Numbered from the stretch's first letter, positions 9,930 to 21,215 are shown. The stretch: DNA of 64,000 bases from Lepidostoma basale (GCA_022606425.2 JAHDVF020000160.1:1-64000); one strand, 5' to 3'. The notes: generated by a model from the letters alone, not told the origin. A program made the numbers and translations.

Positions 9930-10735
9930 AAATATTGTATAACATTATATAAAAACCAGGAACGAAATCTTTTTTGATAAATATTTGTTTAATATTAGGT
10001 AGAATTTTATCAATACGTCAGTTCGCCACTGCTGATCGAAAGATAATCTTCCATTTCAATCTTCCAATAGCAGATCGTTTAGTTTACAGATTCCGACCAT
10101 AGGGCGTGGGAGTGTCAGTCTATACGCGCCGACATGGCGATATCGCGCGAGAAAATTCAATCAAATACTTTATTATTGTCACAAAATGACTTAGTTTTTA
10201 ACGGACGCGAGTGAAAAAAGTAGCTGTTTTTTATTCTTCGTAAAGTAACAAGGTATTTAACATATTTAATTCACTAATTTACAAGTTGTTAAGTATGCAA
10301 ATATGCAGTCTGTCAAATGAATGAAAATAATTGCGCGTGACAGAAATCGGAACTAACGATCTTTTTAAGACTAGTTCTGATAGATGCGCGATACAAGTTA
10401 GGCTTACGTCAAATGCGATTGCGCGCGATTTTTGTTAACACTAGCGCCCTCGCCACCTGTTGCATCGTTATTTGTAATGTGTATACATTAAAATTACACA
10501 ATCGTGCAATATTTGAATTGGGTATTCATAAAAAAACGTATTGTTAACAATGCGTTCTGCATATTTATAAGGCAAACAAGAGAAATATCGAGTGGTTTTG
10601 TTATTTATAATGGAATTAATGATATTTTATGAATTAAACACTGTTTATTTCACTTGTGATCTTATTTTTCTTGACATGTTTCGAAGACATTTTCATCATC
10701 TGGCGATTTACCAGTTTATATCGATATACCGATGA
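9930..10735. other. Unassigned stretch with a CpG-richer patch
   Basis: No gene or repeat was recognised. Around 10080..10480 there are several CGCGC and GCGCG strings unlike the AT-rich neighbours. No splice-consistent coding frame was found. Confidence 0.3.
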
Positions 10736-10739
10736 TGAA

Positions 10740-11100
10740 TGTAAAACCTTTGAGATAGCAGAGAGGATGGACTGCCATACAGCTCTATCCTCACGAGATT
10801 CATCTATATACATGCATCGTAACATGCATGCTCGTCGAATTTTCCGACTTCGAATGTGGCCGCCTTTTAATAATAAAATTTTTTTGACTGTCATGTTTTT
10901 TTTGGCCGTCCTAGGCTTCTTTTCCCATTCACACTGCTAGTATACAACTTTTTAACCATTCTTCTATCATCCATTCGTTCCATATGTCCAAACCAACTAA
11001 GTGATCCCTTTTTAATTTTATTTAGAATGCAATCTTATGGCTTTAGATTATTTTCTAATTTTGTCTGTCGGTATTCTATCATTAATAGTTTTCCCGCATA
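10740..11100 (-). mobile_element. RTE-A fragment
   Basis: Antisense of RTE-A C-terminus: KGGHIRSRKIRRACMLRCM, then at about 10960..11100 the RWFGHMERM region reversed (CCATTCGTTCCATATGTCCA). Frames are broken. Confidence 0.65.
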
Positions 11101-11149
11101 TTATTATCAGAAAAATAAACGCTGAAGTGGAAAAACAGTGCTTTAAGTA

Positions 11150-11475
11150 ACTAACTAACCATCACGCCGTTAGGGGTAGGCAGAGAGGATGGACCGCCAA
11201 ACTGTTTTATCCTGACATAACTCTCGCGACTCTTCTACATTCACACATCGTGACACGCACGTTCGTCGATTGTTCCTACTTCGAACACGGCCGCCTTTCA
11301 GTATTTGATTAATTTGGTCATGCCATGTCTTCCTCGGTCTGCCTCGACTCCGTACTCCATTTACATCATAAACGTATACTTTCTTAACCATTATTTCTCC
11401 ATCCATGCGCTCCATATGTCTGAACCAACGCAGCGATACTTTCATACTTTTGTTCTTAATAGCTTCTTCCATTCA
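11150..11475 (-). mobile_element. RTE-A 3' fragment, head-to-head with the next copy
   Basis: Starts with TAACTAACTAACCATCACGCCG and encodes on the minus strand (11170..11472) SLRWFRHMERMDGEIMVKKV, RSRGRPRKTWHDQINQIL and a RACVSRCVNVEESREL segment. It is 5'-truncated. Confidence 0.75.
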
Positions 11476-11535
11476 TATCATTTGTGTACACCTATTTTTG
11501 TTATAATTAATTAACAAAAACCTATCCTCAAAAGC

Positions 11536-12045
11536 TAGAATGGCAGTGCACAATGGTGTTCTTATACCGACCCTTATGTATGGAAGCGAAGCATGGAACT
11601 GGCAAAAGAAGGATGAAAGTAAAATAAATGCAGAAGAAATGAGATCTCTTAGACGAATGTGTGAATACTCTGTGTATGATAGAATGTCGAATGAAAATAT
11701 AAGAAGTGAATGCGGTGCGAATGATGGTGTTATGAACAAAATAATGAAAGGATCATTAGGATGGTTTGGACATATTGAAAGAATGGTAAAAAAATTATAT
11801 GTTAATGATGTGAATGGAACCAGAAATAGAGGAAGACCGAGGAAAATGTGGCACGATCAAATAAATCAAATAATGAATGTCGTACATGCGAGGAGTCAGA
11901 GAAATCGACGCGCGTGCATGACACGATGTATGAATGTCGAGGAAGCGAGAGAAATATGTAAGGAAAGAAATGTGTGGCAGTCCATTCTTTCTGCCTACCC
12001 CTTCGGAGAGACGGCGTGATGGTTAGTTAGTTAGTTAGTTAATTA
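11536..12045 (+). mobile_element. RTE-A 3' fragment with TTAG tail
   Basis: A frame at 11540..12019 (159 residues) encodes GVLIPTLMYGSEAWNWQKK, RRMCEYSVYDRMSNENIR, GWFGHIERM, NRGRPRKMWHDQINQIM and ends SILSAYPFGETA*. The tail TTAGTTAGTTAGTTA follows at 12023. It is in opposite orientation to the copy at 11150..11475, with the 5' ends facing. Confidence 0.8.
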
Positions 12046-12059
12046 ATTCGTTCTTACTG

Positions 12060-12475
12060 AGTTTCACACTGTTGACGCCCAAAGATTGAAATGTTGAAAG
12101 ATTGAGAGTCACGCAGCGTTCCATGGAAAGACGTATGCTCGGCGTCAGTCTCCGAGATAGAATCAGAAATGAGGAGATTAGACGCCGAACAAAAATAACG
12201 GACATCATGGAACGACTAGCGAGACTGAAGTGGCAATGGGCGGGTCATGTGGCGAGACAGAGTGAGGATAGATGGACCCAGAAAATAATAAGGTGGAGAC
12301 CATGGGAGAATAGGAGAAACGTCGGCAGGCCGCAAAAAAGGTGGGCCGACGACATTGCTGCCGTAATGTGGCTACGGCTGGCAGGAGATAGAGACGAGTG
12401 GAAGGGAAGGGAAGAGGCGTATGTCCAGCAGTGGACCGATAAGGGCTGACCAAGAAGAAGAAGAAGACGCCCAAA
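12060..12475 (+). mobile_element. RTE-B 3' fragment with GAA-rich tail
   Basis: A frame at 12102..12449 encodes RVTQRSMERRMLGVSLRDRI, RLKWQWAGHVARQSED, GRPQKRWADDI and ends YVQQWTDKG*. The tail is AAGAAGAAGAAGAAG at about 12450..12466. This C-terminal module is typical of RTE-type elements abundant in moths and butterflies (family knowledge). Confidence 0.75.
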
Positions 12476-12885
12476 GATTATCAAAATTATTGTTATTACA
12501 TAATTATGCAATCGAACGATTGCTTTGTTTTGAACTTTGCGCGTTAAAGCTATTTTTAAATTTCGAATGCGCTTGGAACGCGTAAAGCTTATTTTCGTTC
12601 TAATTTCAAGATCAGAGCAGTATCCTCGGTGTAGTCAGATAACAAAAATACACGCGTCATGTTTAGTTTCTGAATTTTATTTGTCTTTTTCGTTTTTATA
12701 TACTTTGTATATTCAACACTAACATTAAAAAAAAATGATATATCAGACATGTTTCGAACAACCGGTTCTTGTTTACAAGTATACAGTTTTGACAGATGTT
12801 ATTAAAGATTTATTTTGGAACGTTTATGATTTTGTTATAACAAATATTATGAATCAATTTAAAATAATAATTTATATTAGGACTT

Positions 12886-13085
12886 GTAGTTCATGCTCGT
12901 TGTCTGCAAGTAGGACAGCGTTATCTGGCACTCCGCTCATTTTGGCACCTACATTCAACCCTTTCATCTCTTTCATACACTTGTCCATATATAGATGAAA
13001 TAACCACGGGAACACCTTTGTTTTGACACCTTTATTGATATCAAACCAGGCTGTAAGATCTCAATTTACTCTGACGCTAGCAGTG
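12886..13085 (-). mobile_element. RTE-A RT fragment
   Basis: The minus strand encodes a decayed GAKMSGV..ALLADNEHEL-like segment (equivalent of the LYADDAVLVAES stretch), and CTTTCATACACTTGTCCATA corresponds to MDKCMKE. It directly abuts the SINE-like repeat at 13099. Confidence 0.5.
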
Positions 13086-13098
13086 CAGCTTAAAACAT

Positions 13099-13390
13099 TA
13101 ACTAACTAACAAACTAACCATCACGCCATCTCCCCGAAAGGGTAGGCAGAAAGAATGGACTGTCACACTTTTACTGATGCGGCACTCCATCCTTCTCTTT
13201 TCGCTCCGCGGGAGACGCGGTGTGATGGGTTGCGAACCTCATCGCCACCAATAGGCATCTCCCGCGCAAACTTCGATCGTCCAACACCCACAAAATAAAT
13301 CTAAAACAAATAATGTAAAATACAATGATATAAAATAAAATAACAAAATAAAAATAATTCAACACAAAATGTTCTTTTTAGATGGTGCAC
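13099..13390 (-). mobile_element. SINE-like repeat with RTE-A 3' end (copy 2)
   Basis: The longest copy. The minus strand has an AT-rich head, the GTGGGTGTTGGACGATCGAA and GGTGGCGATGAGGTTCGCAA region with a weak B-box-like GGTTCGCAACC, then the RTE-A-like end and TTAGTTTGTTAGTTAG tail. A 64-codon frame (13365..13171) reads WVLDDRSLRGRCLLVAMRFA and has a counterpart in the copy at 61085..61357. Confidence 0.65.
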
Positions 13391-13806
13391 ATATTGTCTA
13401 TTTAATTTATGTTCCACGAATCCACCGTTTTTTTTTAATTTAGTACAAAATGTAATAATACATAATGTTTTTTTCGATGTTGCACATGTTGACATGGACG
13501 ATCCGGACTTTTTTGTTTATTTAATTTATGTTAGACGTATCCACCGTTTTTTAAAACATCACGGTACTAAAACGGTTAAACCCTTAATTTTGAAATGTCT
13601 ATTGATGAAATAAAGTGATTTGATTTGATAATTATGATGAAGAAGGATTAAGAATGTCTCCACTGTGTATTGTTCAACCTTCACTCGCGTACCGCCATTG
13701 ACCCAGCAGAATCGAAAGTCACACTTTCCTCTCGTCTCCAATCAACCGAAGTTATTTTGCAATCTACCAATCATGATAGTTCACAAACACAATAGTGCGA
13801 ATGCTG

Positions 13807-13861
13807 TATAAAAGCGAGTGAAATCGATTCAAGAATCGATATCAAACTAATAACAGTAAGT
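13807..13861 (+). promoter_or_regulatory. Possible TATA promoter followed by a splice-donor-like site
   Basis: TATAAAAG at 13807..13814 is followed about 40 bp later by AACAGTAAGTAG (GTAAGT at 13856..13861). This resembles a short non-coding first exon, but no coding exon was recognised downstream. It may be a chance match or a relic. Confidence 0.25.
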
Positions 13862-14082
13862 AGAGTCCGTTCACGACAGGGAGAACATTTGCAATAGTAT
13901 GAATGACAGTGCGTTTACAAAAAATCTAGACGATATTTTTATTTTATTTTTTATGATTGGAAAACCAAAAAAAAAATTCAATCGTTTATTCAAACATTGA
14001 AATAAATAAACATGTCATTTTATTATTATTTTATTAACAAAAATGCTATCGGCTTAATTGTAATAATTATCAAAATTAAACT

Positions 14083-14600
14083 AACTAGCTAACCATCACG
14101 CCGTCTCCCCGAATGGGTAGACGAGAAATATTGGACTGCCACACTTTTCTTTTCTAACATATTTCTCTCGCTTCCTCGACATTCATACATCGTGTCATGC
14201 ACGCGCGTCGATTTCTCTGACTCCTCACATGGCCGACATTCAATTTTTAATTTATTTGATCGTGCCACGTTTTCCTCGGTCTTCCTCTATTTCTGGTTCC
14301 ATTTACATCATTAACATATAATTTTTAACCATTCTTGACATTCATTCTTTCCATATGTCCAAACCATCTTAATGATCCTTTCATTATTTTGTTGATGACA
14401 CCATCATTCGCACCGCATTCACTTATTATATTTTCATTCGACACTCTATCATACACAGAGTATCCACACATTCGTCTAAGAGATCTCATTTCTACTGCAT
14501 TTATTCTACTTTCATCCTTCTTTTGCCAGTTCCATGTTTCGCTTCCAAACATAAGGGTCGGTAGAAGAATACCATTTTGCACTGTCATTCTAGCTATTTT
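14083..14600 (-). mobile_element. RTE-A 3' fragment
   Basis: Antisense from the CTAACTAGCTAACCATCACG tail through MCGYSVYDRVSNENI and LPTLMFGSETWNWQKK (14325..14588). Frame breaks occur between about 14280 and 14330. Confidence 0.75.
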
Positions 14601-14924
14601 GGATAAAATTATAATATGCTTATTAATTTTTTCTTGGAAAAGCCGACTAATAATAATAATGATACTTTTTTTTCCTTTATTGGTTTTTTTTATTACAATA
14701 TTTGATCCTTGCAGGTGTTTATCTCTAGATTATTATAAAATTTCTTTCTGGATTATGTATTTAAACTGTATGAGCTGACTCAGTCAACAAGGGATTATTC
14801 AATAATAAAAATAATCTTCCAATAATACTCCAGCAAAACGAGTATTTTTCGAATCACCGAGTATACGAGATGCCAAATACGTGCGGTTCCCTCCATGTCT
14901 CGGAACGTACTGACGCCGCACGGC

Positions 14925-15010
14925 TTATTTGACTCGGCAACCAATCAAATTGCAAAAACTATCACCGCACTCATACATCGATATAAGATCTTCAATTTGT
15001 GAATGAACTC
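14925..15010. repeat. Dispersed repeat shared (inverted) with 30070..30155
   Basis: CAACCAATCAAATTGCAAAA and CTCATACATCGATATAAGAT occur here, and their reverse complements at 30070..30155. Identity of the parent element is unknown. Confidence 0.6.
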
Positions 15011-15114
15011 TACCATATATATGGATTTTCAATACGGACGCTTGAACACTGACAGCGTATAGCGGCCATTTTTGTAAAGCGATAGCTGTCAAATTTGACA
15101 AGAATACTTCTTCT

Positions 15115-15700
15115 TCTTCTTCTTCTTCTTCATCTTCATCTTCATCTTCACTTTTGATAGACTCAGGAGTCTGTTATTTCAGGCGGGTCCTCTTGAGACG
15201 CTGAACTCCAGCTTTCTCTCCACCGCGCACCGTTTCGGTTGTCCGTTTGGCGTTCCATGGAGAGCTATGTGTGGTATCCTATTTGAGCTCATTCTTTCTA
15301 CATGTTGATGCCAGTATCGCCGTCTTTGACGTCCCCATCTGACCACATCTTCGACCTCGCAGATTTCTCGGATTGCTGTATTCCTAACACGATCACGTAG
15401 GGTTTTGCCAGCTATAGCGCGGGGTGTTTTCATCTCGGTTGTCCTGAGCCTGCTCTTTGTCTTGACAGTGTCTGCCCTCGATTCAATGCCATATGTGAGG
15501 ATTGGTCGAACACAGGTCTTATAGATGCGTACCTTGCTGTCAGTCCTCATGTCCTGGTTTCTCCATATGACATCTTTCAGGCAGCCTGCAACCGCTTTAG
15601 CGCTATCTACCTGTGACCTTACTTCTCTGGGGAGGTCATTAGAGCTGGTTACTTCGCTTCCGAGATATCTGAATTGGTCTACCTGTTCAATTTAAGAATA
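15115..15700 (-). mobile_element. RTE-D 3' fragment with CTTCTT tail
   Basis: A frame at 15179..15550 encodes RIYKTCVRPILTYGIESRAD, TLRDRVRNTAIREICEVEDV and HVERMSSNRIPHIALHGTP. The CTTCTTCTTCTT and CTTCATCTTCATC run at 15108..15150 is the reversed tail. A similar copy lies at 39783..40350. Confidence 0.75.
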
Positions 15701-15974
15701 ATTAATACTTGATATTTCACCATGGAACGCTACACGCTTCGACAACGCGTTGAAATTGTTGAAATTTATTATCAAATCCGTGCTCTGTTCGCCACGTTGC
15801 GTCCAATTTATGGCATTCATGGTCTCCTGCAGAGTCCACAATACGTCGTTCAATGCATAAATTTCAGACATCCGGATCGGTGGTCGATAAAATAGTGCCT
15901 ATACGTCAAAGACACGCAAGATCGTGTGCGAAAAAAAACCCAGACAGTCCATTCCGCGTCGTCTTCAAGAGCTG

Positions 15975-16085
15975 GGACATTTCTTGGAAGTTTTCATCCT
16001 TCTTTTGCCAACTCCAAGCTTCACCTCCATGCATAAGGGTCGGCACTAGAACTCCATCCACGTGCACTGCCATCTTTGCTTCAGT
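15975..16085 (-). mobile_element. RTE-A short internal fragment
   Basis: The minus strand reads VLVPTLMHGGEAWSWQKKDE, the MYGSEAWNWQKK region of RTE-A, with no tail. Confidence 0.6.
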
Positions 16086-16329
16086 CACTCAGTTATAATC
16101 TTAATAGAAATATAAGTATTTAAGAGTTTCCACACTTTTAAAGAAAAAATGCTACGTTATACTCGTATTTCTACCGTCCCACCTTCAGGTCACTTTCCGA
16201 GAAACATAAAAAGAACACGTTTTTTATTAATAAAATTTAATTATACTCGTATATTATTTTTTTTTAATTATGAAAACGTTATTAAATACAATGTATTAAC
16301 AATTAATAATTAAAATTAATTAAAAGCCT

Positions 16330-16760
16330 GCGTTCTGCCAGTTGGTACTGTTGTGAAACTGTTACATTGTCCAAACAAAGTGCCGAGAAACTACGAGTGA
16401 CCCAAAGAGCCATGTTAGAAATAAGCCTAAGAGACAGAGTCAGAAACGATACGGTGAGAGAAAAAATAAAGGTCACTGACATCATCCACCGGGTGGCGAC
16501 TCTAAAATGGCAATGGGCAGGTCACGTAGCCAGAAGCTCAGATGAAAAGTGGACAAGAAGACTGCTGACTTGGAGACCGTGGACGGCAAAGAGAAGTGCA
16601 GGGCGACCGCAACTACGGTGGAAGGATGATTTGAATAAACATGTAGGAATAACCTGGATGCAGTCTGCACGGGACAGAGTGACATGGAAGCGAATGGAGG
16701 AGGCCTTTGTCCAGGAGTGGACGGGAATAGGCTGAGGAAGAAGAAGAAGAAGAAGAATTG
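16330..16760 (+). mobile_element. RTE-B 3' fragment with AAG tail
   Basis: A frame at 16367..16735 encodes EKLRVTQRAMLEISLRDRVR, TLKWQWAGHVARSSDE, AGRPQLRWKDDLNKH and ends VQEWTGIG*, followed by an AAGAAGAAG tail. It is the same subfamily as 20560..21215, 27560..27760 and 45540..46055. Confidence 0.75.
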
Positions 16761-16789
16761 TAAATGATATTTTAATGATTTAATAACTT

Positions 16790-17320
16790 TTTACATGGTA
16801 TTAATCTATGGGAGATTCACAGTTGACCTAATTATTAATCTAATATAAGGGAGATTCACAGTTGACCTTGCATTACAGTACGTATGGCTGAGTGCTGCGC
16901 GCTCTCCGCCCTCTATCTCAAAAACGGTTGAGTGCATGAAAAAATGTTTGGGACAAAATTTGTCGCAAATTTTATACTCTACAATTTTTTCACAGATGTT
17001 AACATCATTGGAGCTATAAAAACCTAGATAATCGCGAAAAACCTGTTTTTGTGACCTTTGACCTTGAATAACTCACGACCCAGACACTAAATTTGATATG
17101 ATGTTTGAGACAACTTTAAGAACGCCAAAATGAAGGTGTAAACGAGTTTCCAGCTTTTTATGATCAGAGATGGACGCTAATTCGATTAGACTATTTCTGC
17201 GGATTTTGCGTCGAGATTTGGGTTTTCATCCTTACAAAGTTCAATTAACTCAAGAGCCTAAGGCTAACGACCACATACCCTATATTTACAAAGAAATATT
17301 CCCGTTGAAAGTTTTAAAAC
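16790..17320. other. Unassigned stretch with a short direct repeat
   Basis: GGGAGATTCACAGTTGACCT occurs twice, about 45 bp apart (near 16810 and 16855). A few CpG strings lie around 16890..16930. No gene was recognised. Confidence 0.4.
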
Positions 17321-17324
17321 ATTT

Positions 17325-17890
17325 ATCAAATCAAATCAGTTTATTAACTCAAAAGACATTACAAACAGGAAAATGTTTAAGGCATCTATTGAGTATAGGT
17401 AAAATATTATAAAAATACAACAAAGTACCAGGAACGCATTAGAGATGGTTAGACATTAGGAAGACAACATACTTTCTAAAGTCAAGAGTATTTGTCCCCT
17501 GAACGTACCTTCACTAATATAAAAGACGTCGATCTCCGAGGAGATCGCGTTCAGCAGACTAATTGCTCTTCCCACCGGTGTCACCAGAGGCAGATTGGTT
17601 CTGGTGGCCGGTTGGTAAAACAATCTGTGCTGTCGCTGTCGGAGAAATCTATCAGGGACAAAAAGACCAACACCCTCTAGCACGGCCGAGTTCTCGAAAT
17701 ATCCCCTGATTAATTTAAAGAAATGGGTTATGAGATGCCCATCTCTTCGAAGCTGTAAAGAATTGGTTCCGAGCATTCCTAAAAGAAATGCCGTGGGATA
17801 GAGCCACGGATAACTACCATACTCCCTCATGTAGAGATACCTCAGAAATTTTTTCTGAACTCTCTCCAGCATAACGGAATATCTCCTATA
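17325..17890 (-). mobile_element. NLR-H non-LTR 3' fragment
   Basis: A frame at 17456..17872 encodes LERVQKKFLRYLYMREYGSY, FLLGMLGTNSLQLRRDGHLI, LPLVTPVGRAISLLNAISSE and a FRGQILLTLES end. The 3' end carries CAAATCAAATCAG (TTGAT tail reversed). It is nearly the same sequence as the plus copy at 53830..54365. Confidence 0.75.
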
Positions 17891-17939
17891 TTTATCAATT
17901 CCTTCGTCGTGTCATGACTAGATTACTGAAATGGAGTCT

Positions 17940-18170
17940 ACGCCAACAGCCCAAACAGCAAACAAATAAATTCCAGTCTACATTCAATGCAGCAGCAAGA
18001 CTGATAAAGAGTGTGCCGAAGAGTTGTCATATAACACAGCATCTTAAAGAGCTCCATTGGCTGAAATGTCCAGAAAGGATACAATACAAGCTCTGTTGGA
18101 TGGTCTTTAAGGTGTTGGATGGAATGGCACCAGTTTCATGCTTAGGCTTTAACAAATGTCATATCATAAA
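17940..18170 (+). mobile_element. CRL fragment (CR1/L2-group RT C-terminus)
   Basis: Encodes FQSTFNAAARLIKSVPKSCH and KELHWLKCPERIQYKLCWM, matching the long CRL copy at 27974..29476. Truncated on both sides. Confidence 0.7.
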
Positions 18171-18171
18171 C

Positions 18172-18640
18172 TAACTAACTTATCATCACGCCCGACTCCC
18201 CGCAAGCGTAGGCAGAAATAATGGACTGTTCTGTCCAGACATACTTCTCTCAATTCTTCTACATTCATACATCGTGTCATGCGCGTACGTAGATTTCTCC
18301 GACTCCTCGCGACATTCAATATTTGATTTATTTGATCGTGCCACGTTTTTCTCAGCCTTCCTCTATTTCTAGCTTGTTCGCGTCGTTTTCATACACCTTC
18401 TTCACCATTATGTCTTCGTTCCTTCATTCCATGTGTCCAAACCATCTTAACGATCCTTTCATTATTTTGTTCATAACACTTTTCATTCGCACCGAATTTA
18501 CTTCTTACATTTGACACTCTATCATTTACAGATTTATCAGACAATCGTCTTAGAGATCTCATTTCTACTGCATTTATGCTACTTTCATCCCTTTTTGCCA
18601 GTTCCGTGCTTCACTTTTATACATAAAGTTCATATCATAT
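18172..18640 (-). mobile_element. RTE-A 3' fragment
   Basis: Antisense RTE-A with tail CTAACTAACTTATCATCACG, then reversed RGRPRK, RWFGHMER and SLRR regions, with several frame breaks. Confidence 0.7.
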
Positions 18641-18917
18641 ATTTTTAGTATACCCTAAGCAAGGTTGAAACATATCGTTACTATTTAACATAATAAAACT
18701 TCTAGAAAACATATGTTTTCATTAGTATTAATAATTTAATATGGAGTTTTAATATACAATATTTTATGGAAATAAATATAAAACTCCTTTTAAATATGAT
18801 AAAATTTCCAGAAAATATGTTTTGAACAATATAAAATTTTAGATAAACCTAAGGCGTTACATTGTGGAATTCCAAAATGACGATTTGTTTATGGATTAAA
18901 ACATTGTTTTTTTCCGC

Positions 18918-19580
18918 TTGAAATTGAAAATAACTTTGTTTAATGCCTAAAATATTTAAAAAATATATATACGAGTATTTTAAAAAACACGATATATTTC
19001 GGAGGATAAAATTAAACAAACTTGAAAATTATGAAATCCTCAAGTCGATGAAATTGTGTGAAAACATAATTAATAATCAGATTCCTCCTTTTACTCCTTT
19101 CTCCTTAAATACTTTGTCTACATTTAATCTCCCAAGCTCCCATTCCCAATCAAATGCAAATTAATCATTTATTCATTTCTATATAAATTATGTCTTTTCA
19201 AATGCATGTTTTTTCTAAATTACAATTTTATATTTATATATAATCATTATGTATTATTATTGTTTAATATTATTTATTTGTTCTTACTTATAAAAAGATT
19301 TAAAAAAAAATATTAGTACTTATAACAATTAGCCTAGGTTCGTTTTGAAATTTAAATTATTTTATAACTGTTAAAATATCATAGTGTTTCGGCCAAAACA
19401 ATGGACTATTTAAATTATTGTATCGAATTTCAAATGTGCTTTTTTATATCAGTCTTTCTTTGTTTAGTTTTTATCATATATTTACACCTGAAGATGGAGG
19501 TATCCTCCGAAACATGTCGTGTTTTTTAATATTTTGTGGGTAATAAAACAAAGTTATTTTCAATTTCCTAATAGTCAAAG
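18918..19580 (+). mobile_element. Truncated Penelope-like element between inverted terminal repeats
   Basis: The left end (AAATTGAAAATAACTTTGTT, with AACACGATATATTTCGGAGG further in) is the inverted copy of the right end (CCTCCGAAACATGTCGTG, then AAACAAAGTTATTTTCAATT). Between them a plus frame reads KLNKLENYEILKSMKLCENI then INNQIPPF, matching the end of Penelope-like GIY-YIG proteins and the remnant at 7960. The reverse transcriptase is absent. Inverted terminal repeats with hammerhead motifs are known for Penelope-like elements. Confidence 0.6.
19488..19520 (+). ncRNA. Hammerhead-ribozyme-like core in a Penelope-type terminal repeat
   Basis: CTGAAGA at 19488..19494, GGAGG (19496..19500), TAT, CCTCC (19504..19508), GAAAC (19509..19513). 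This is the CUGANGA - helix II - GAAA arrangement. The partner for helix III was not found, so cleavage activity is uncertain. Confidence 0.45.
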
Positions 19581-19869
19581 TTACTAATAGTATACATTCA
19601 CAAACAATATTTGTAATCATTCTGGTCAATTCTTTGGCATATAGATAGGAATGATATCTCCAGGCGGCTTCTAAACAATGCGTTAATGGCGATAGCCTTC
19701 ACATTGTGTTAATAAAGTAGTTTGCTAAATGCTAAAAATTAATCTCCATAGATGGCGTTAGTGTGTAGATTATATAGATTAATCTTAAAAAAATTAACAT
19801 ATGTAATCAAATCTACATAGATGGTGTACTGAAACTGACATGTGAAGATAAGTATAGATTTGTAGTATA
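19581..19869. other. Unassigned AT-rich stretch
   Basis: Contains two related strings, CTCCATAGATGGCGTTAGTG and CTACATAGATGGTGT, suggesting an old dispersed repeat. Nothing coding. Confidence 0.3.
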
Positions 19870-20050
19870 TATACAACCTCCAAAAATTTGTCTTACATGG
19901 TCATAAAGAAAATAGGTGGAATGGGGAATGTTGTAATTACATAAAGCGTGCGCTTAACCCAACCAATGACAGGTCATAAGTCCTGTAAACACCTTGATCA
20001 ACCATATTCAGTTTCCAGTTTGCATCTTCGTCTCTATTGAGATACAATTA
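19870..20050. repeat. Dispersed repeat shared (inverted) with 40640..40850
   Basis: Includes AATGACAGGTCATAAGTCCT and CATCTTCGTCTCTATTGAGA. The reverse complements occur in the same order at 40640..40850 (for example AGGACTTATGACCTG). The source element is unknown. Confidence 0.65.
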
Positions 20051-20175
20051 AATTTCAGAAAATAATGTATTGTATATAGTATACTACCAGAAACGCATGA
20101 GAGATGGTTCGACATTAGGAAGACAGGATACTCTCCAGAATTAAGAGTATTTGCCTTCTGAACGTACTTTCGTAC
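20050..20175 (-). mobile_element. NLR-H 3' end fragment
   Basis: CCAGAAACGCATGAGAGATG and ACTCTCCAGAATTAAGAGTA are the reverse of the NLR-H 3' end seen on the plus strand near 54200..54270. Confidence 0.65.
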
Positions 20176-20559
20176 TAAAAAAAATAATAATTTGATGAAT
20201 ACACTAAATCGTGTTTTACTGACTGACTTGTGACATAACCGGTTTTTTATGAGCCGTATATGTTTTGTGAGTTGATATGTCGGATATTATACGAATCAGT
20301 CGCCTTGCATGGCCAGGAATATGACTGTTAAATTGACCAGAATGATTATCGCGTGTGTACACAGTGCCATGACCAACAAGCATACTGGAATATATAAAAA
20401 ACATTTAATTCGTAATAAATTATTATACTACCAGACGCGGCTAGAGAAGTACGTCTAGATATGAGAATATGGCGGTGCATATCCTTTCTAAGATGGTATG
20501 TTGGAGAATTTTTTTCCTTTATAAGTATTATGATCCTTGCTGGTTAATTCAAGGATATT

Positions 20560-21215
20560 ACTTCTTCTTCTTCTTCCTCAGCCTATTCCCGTCCACTCCT
20601 AGACAAAGGCCTCCTCCATTCGCTTCCATGTCACTCTGTCCTGTGCAGACTGCATCCAGGTTATTCCGACGTGTCTGTTCAGATCATCCTTCCACCGTAG
20701 TTGCGGTCGCCTGCACTTCTCTTTGCCGTCCACGGTCTCCAAGTCAGCAGTCTTCTTGTCCACTTTTCATCTGAGCTTCTGGCTACGTGACCTGCCCATT
20801 GCCATTTGAGAATTGCCACCCGGTGGATGATGTCAGTGACCTTTGTTTTTTCTCTCACCGTATCGTTTCTGACTCTTGTCTCTTAGGCTTATTCCTTACA
20901 TGGCTTTGTTTGGACAATGTAACAGTTTCAAGACCATAAGTACCAACTGGCAGAACGCAGGCTTCATAGACTTTTCGTTTCTGGTTGATCGGTATTTTCC
21001 GTTTTTTAAGGATGTAACTCATGTTTTCGAAAGCTACCCAGCTTAGTCCAATTTTTCTTTTTAGCTCTGCGGTTTGGTTATCTCGGCCCAATCGAATATT
21101 GTGTCCCAGGTATGTATATTCTTGGACATTCTCAATTCTGTTGCCGTCCACGTTGATTTCAAGCGTTTCCGTGCCCATCACCCTGGTCTTTGCCAGGTTC
21201 ATATTCAAGAATATT
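20560..21215 (-). mobile_element. RTE-B 3' fragment, longest copy
   Basis: A reversed GAA tail (CTTCTTCTTCTTCCTCAGCC) is followed by antisense of TGIG, EEAFVQEW and GRPQLRWKDD. At 20855..21208 the frame encodes NMNLAKTRVMGTETLEINVD, VQEYTYLGHNIRLGRDNQ and YEACVLPVGTYGLETVTLSK. The CTTG-for-CCTG change near 20877 and other shifts break the frame. Confidence 0.75.

Noticed and set aside
12023..12045. TTAGTTAGTTAG runs as interstitial insect telomere repeats
   Set aside because: The unit is TTAG, not TTAGG, and the runs always follow the RTE-A 3' end in fixed orientation, so they are retrotransposon tails.
15108..15150. CTTCTT/CTTCAT microsatellite as an independent repeat
   Set aside because: It sits exactly at the 3' end of RTE-D and is best explained as its tail; similar runs end the RTE-B copies.
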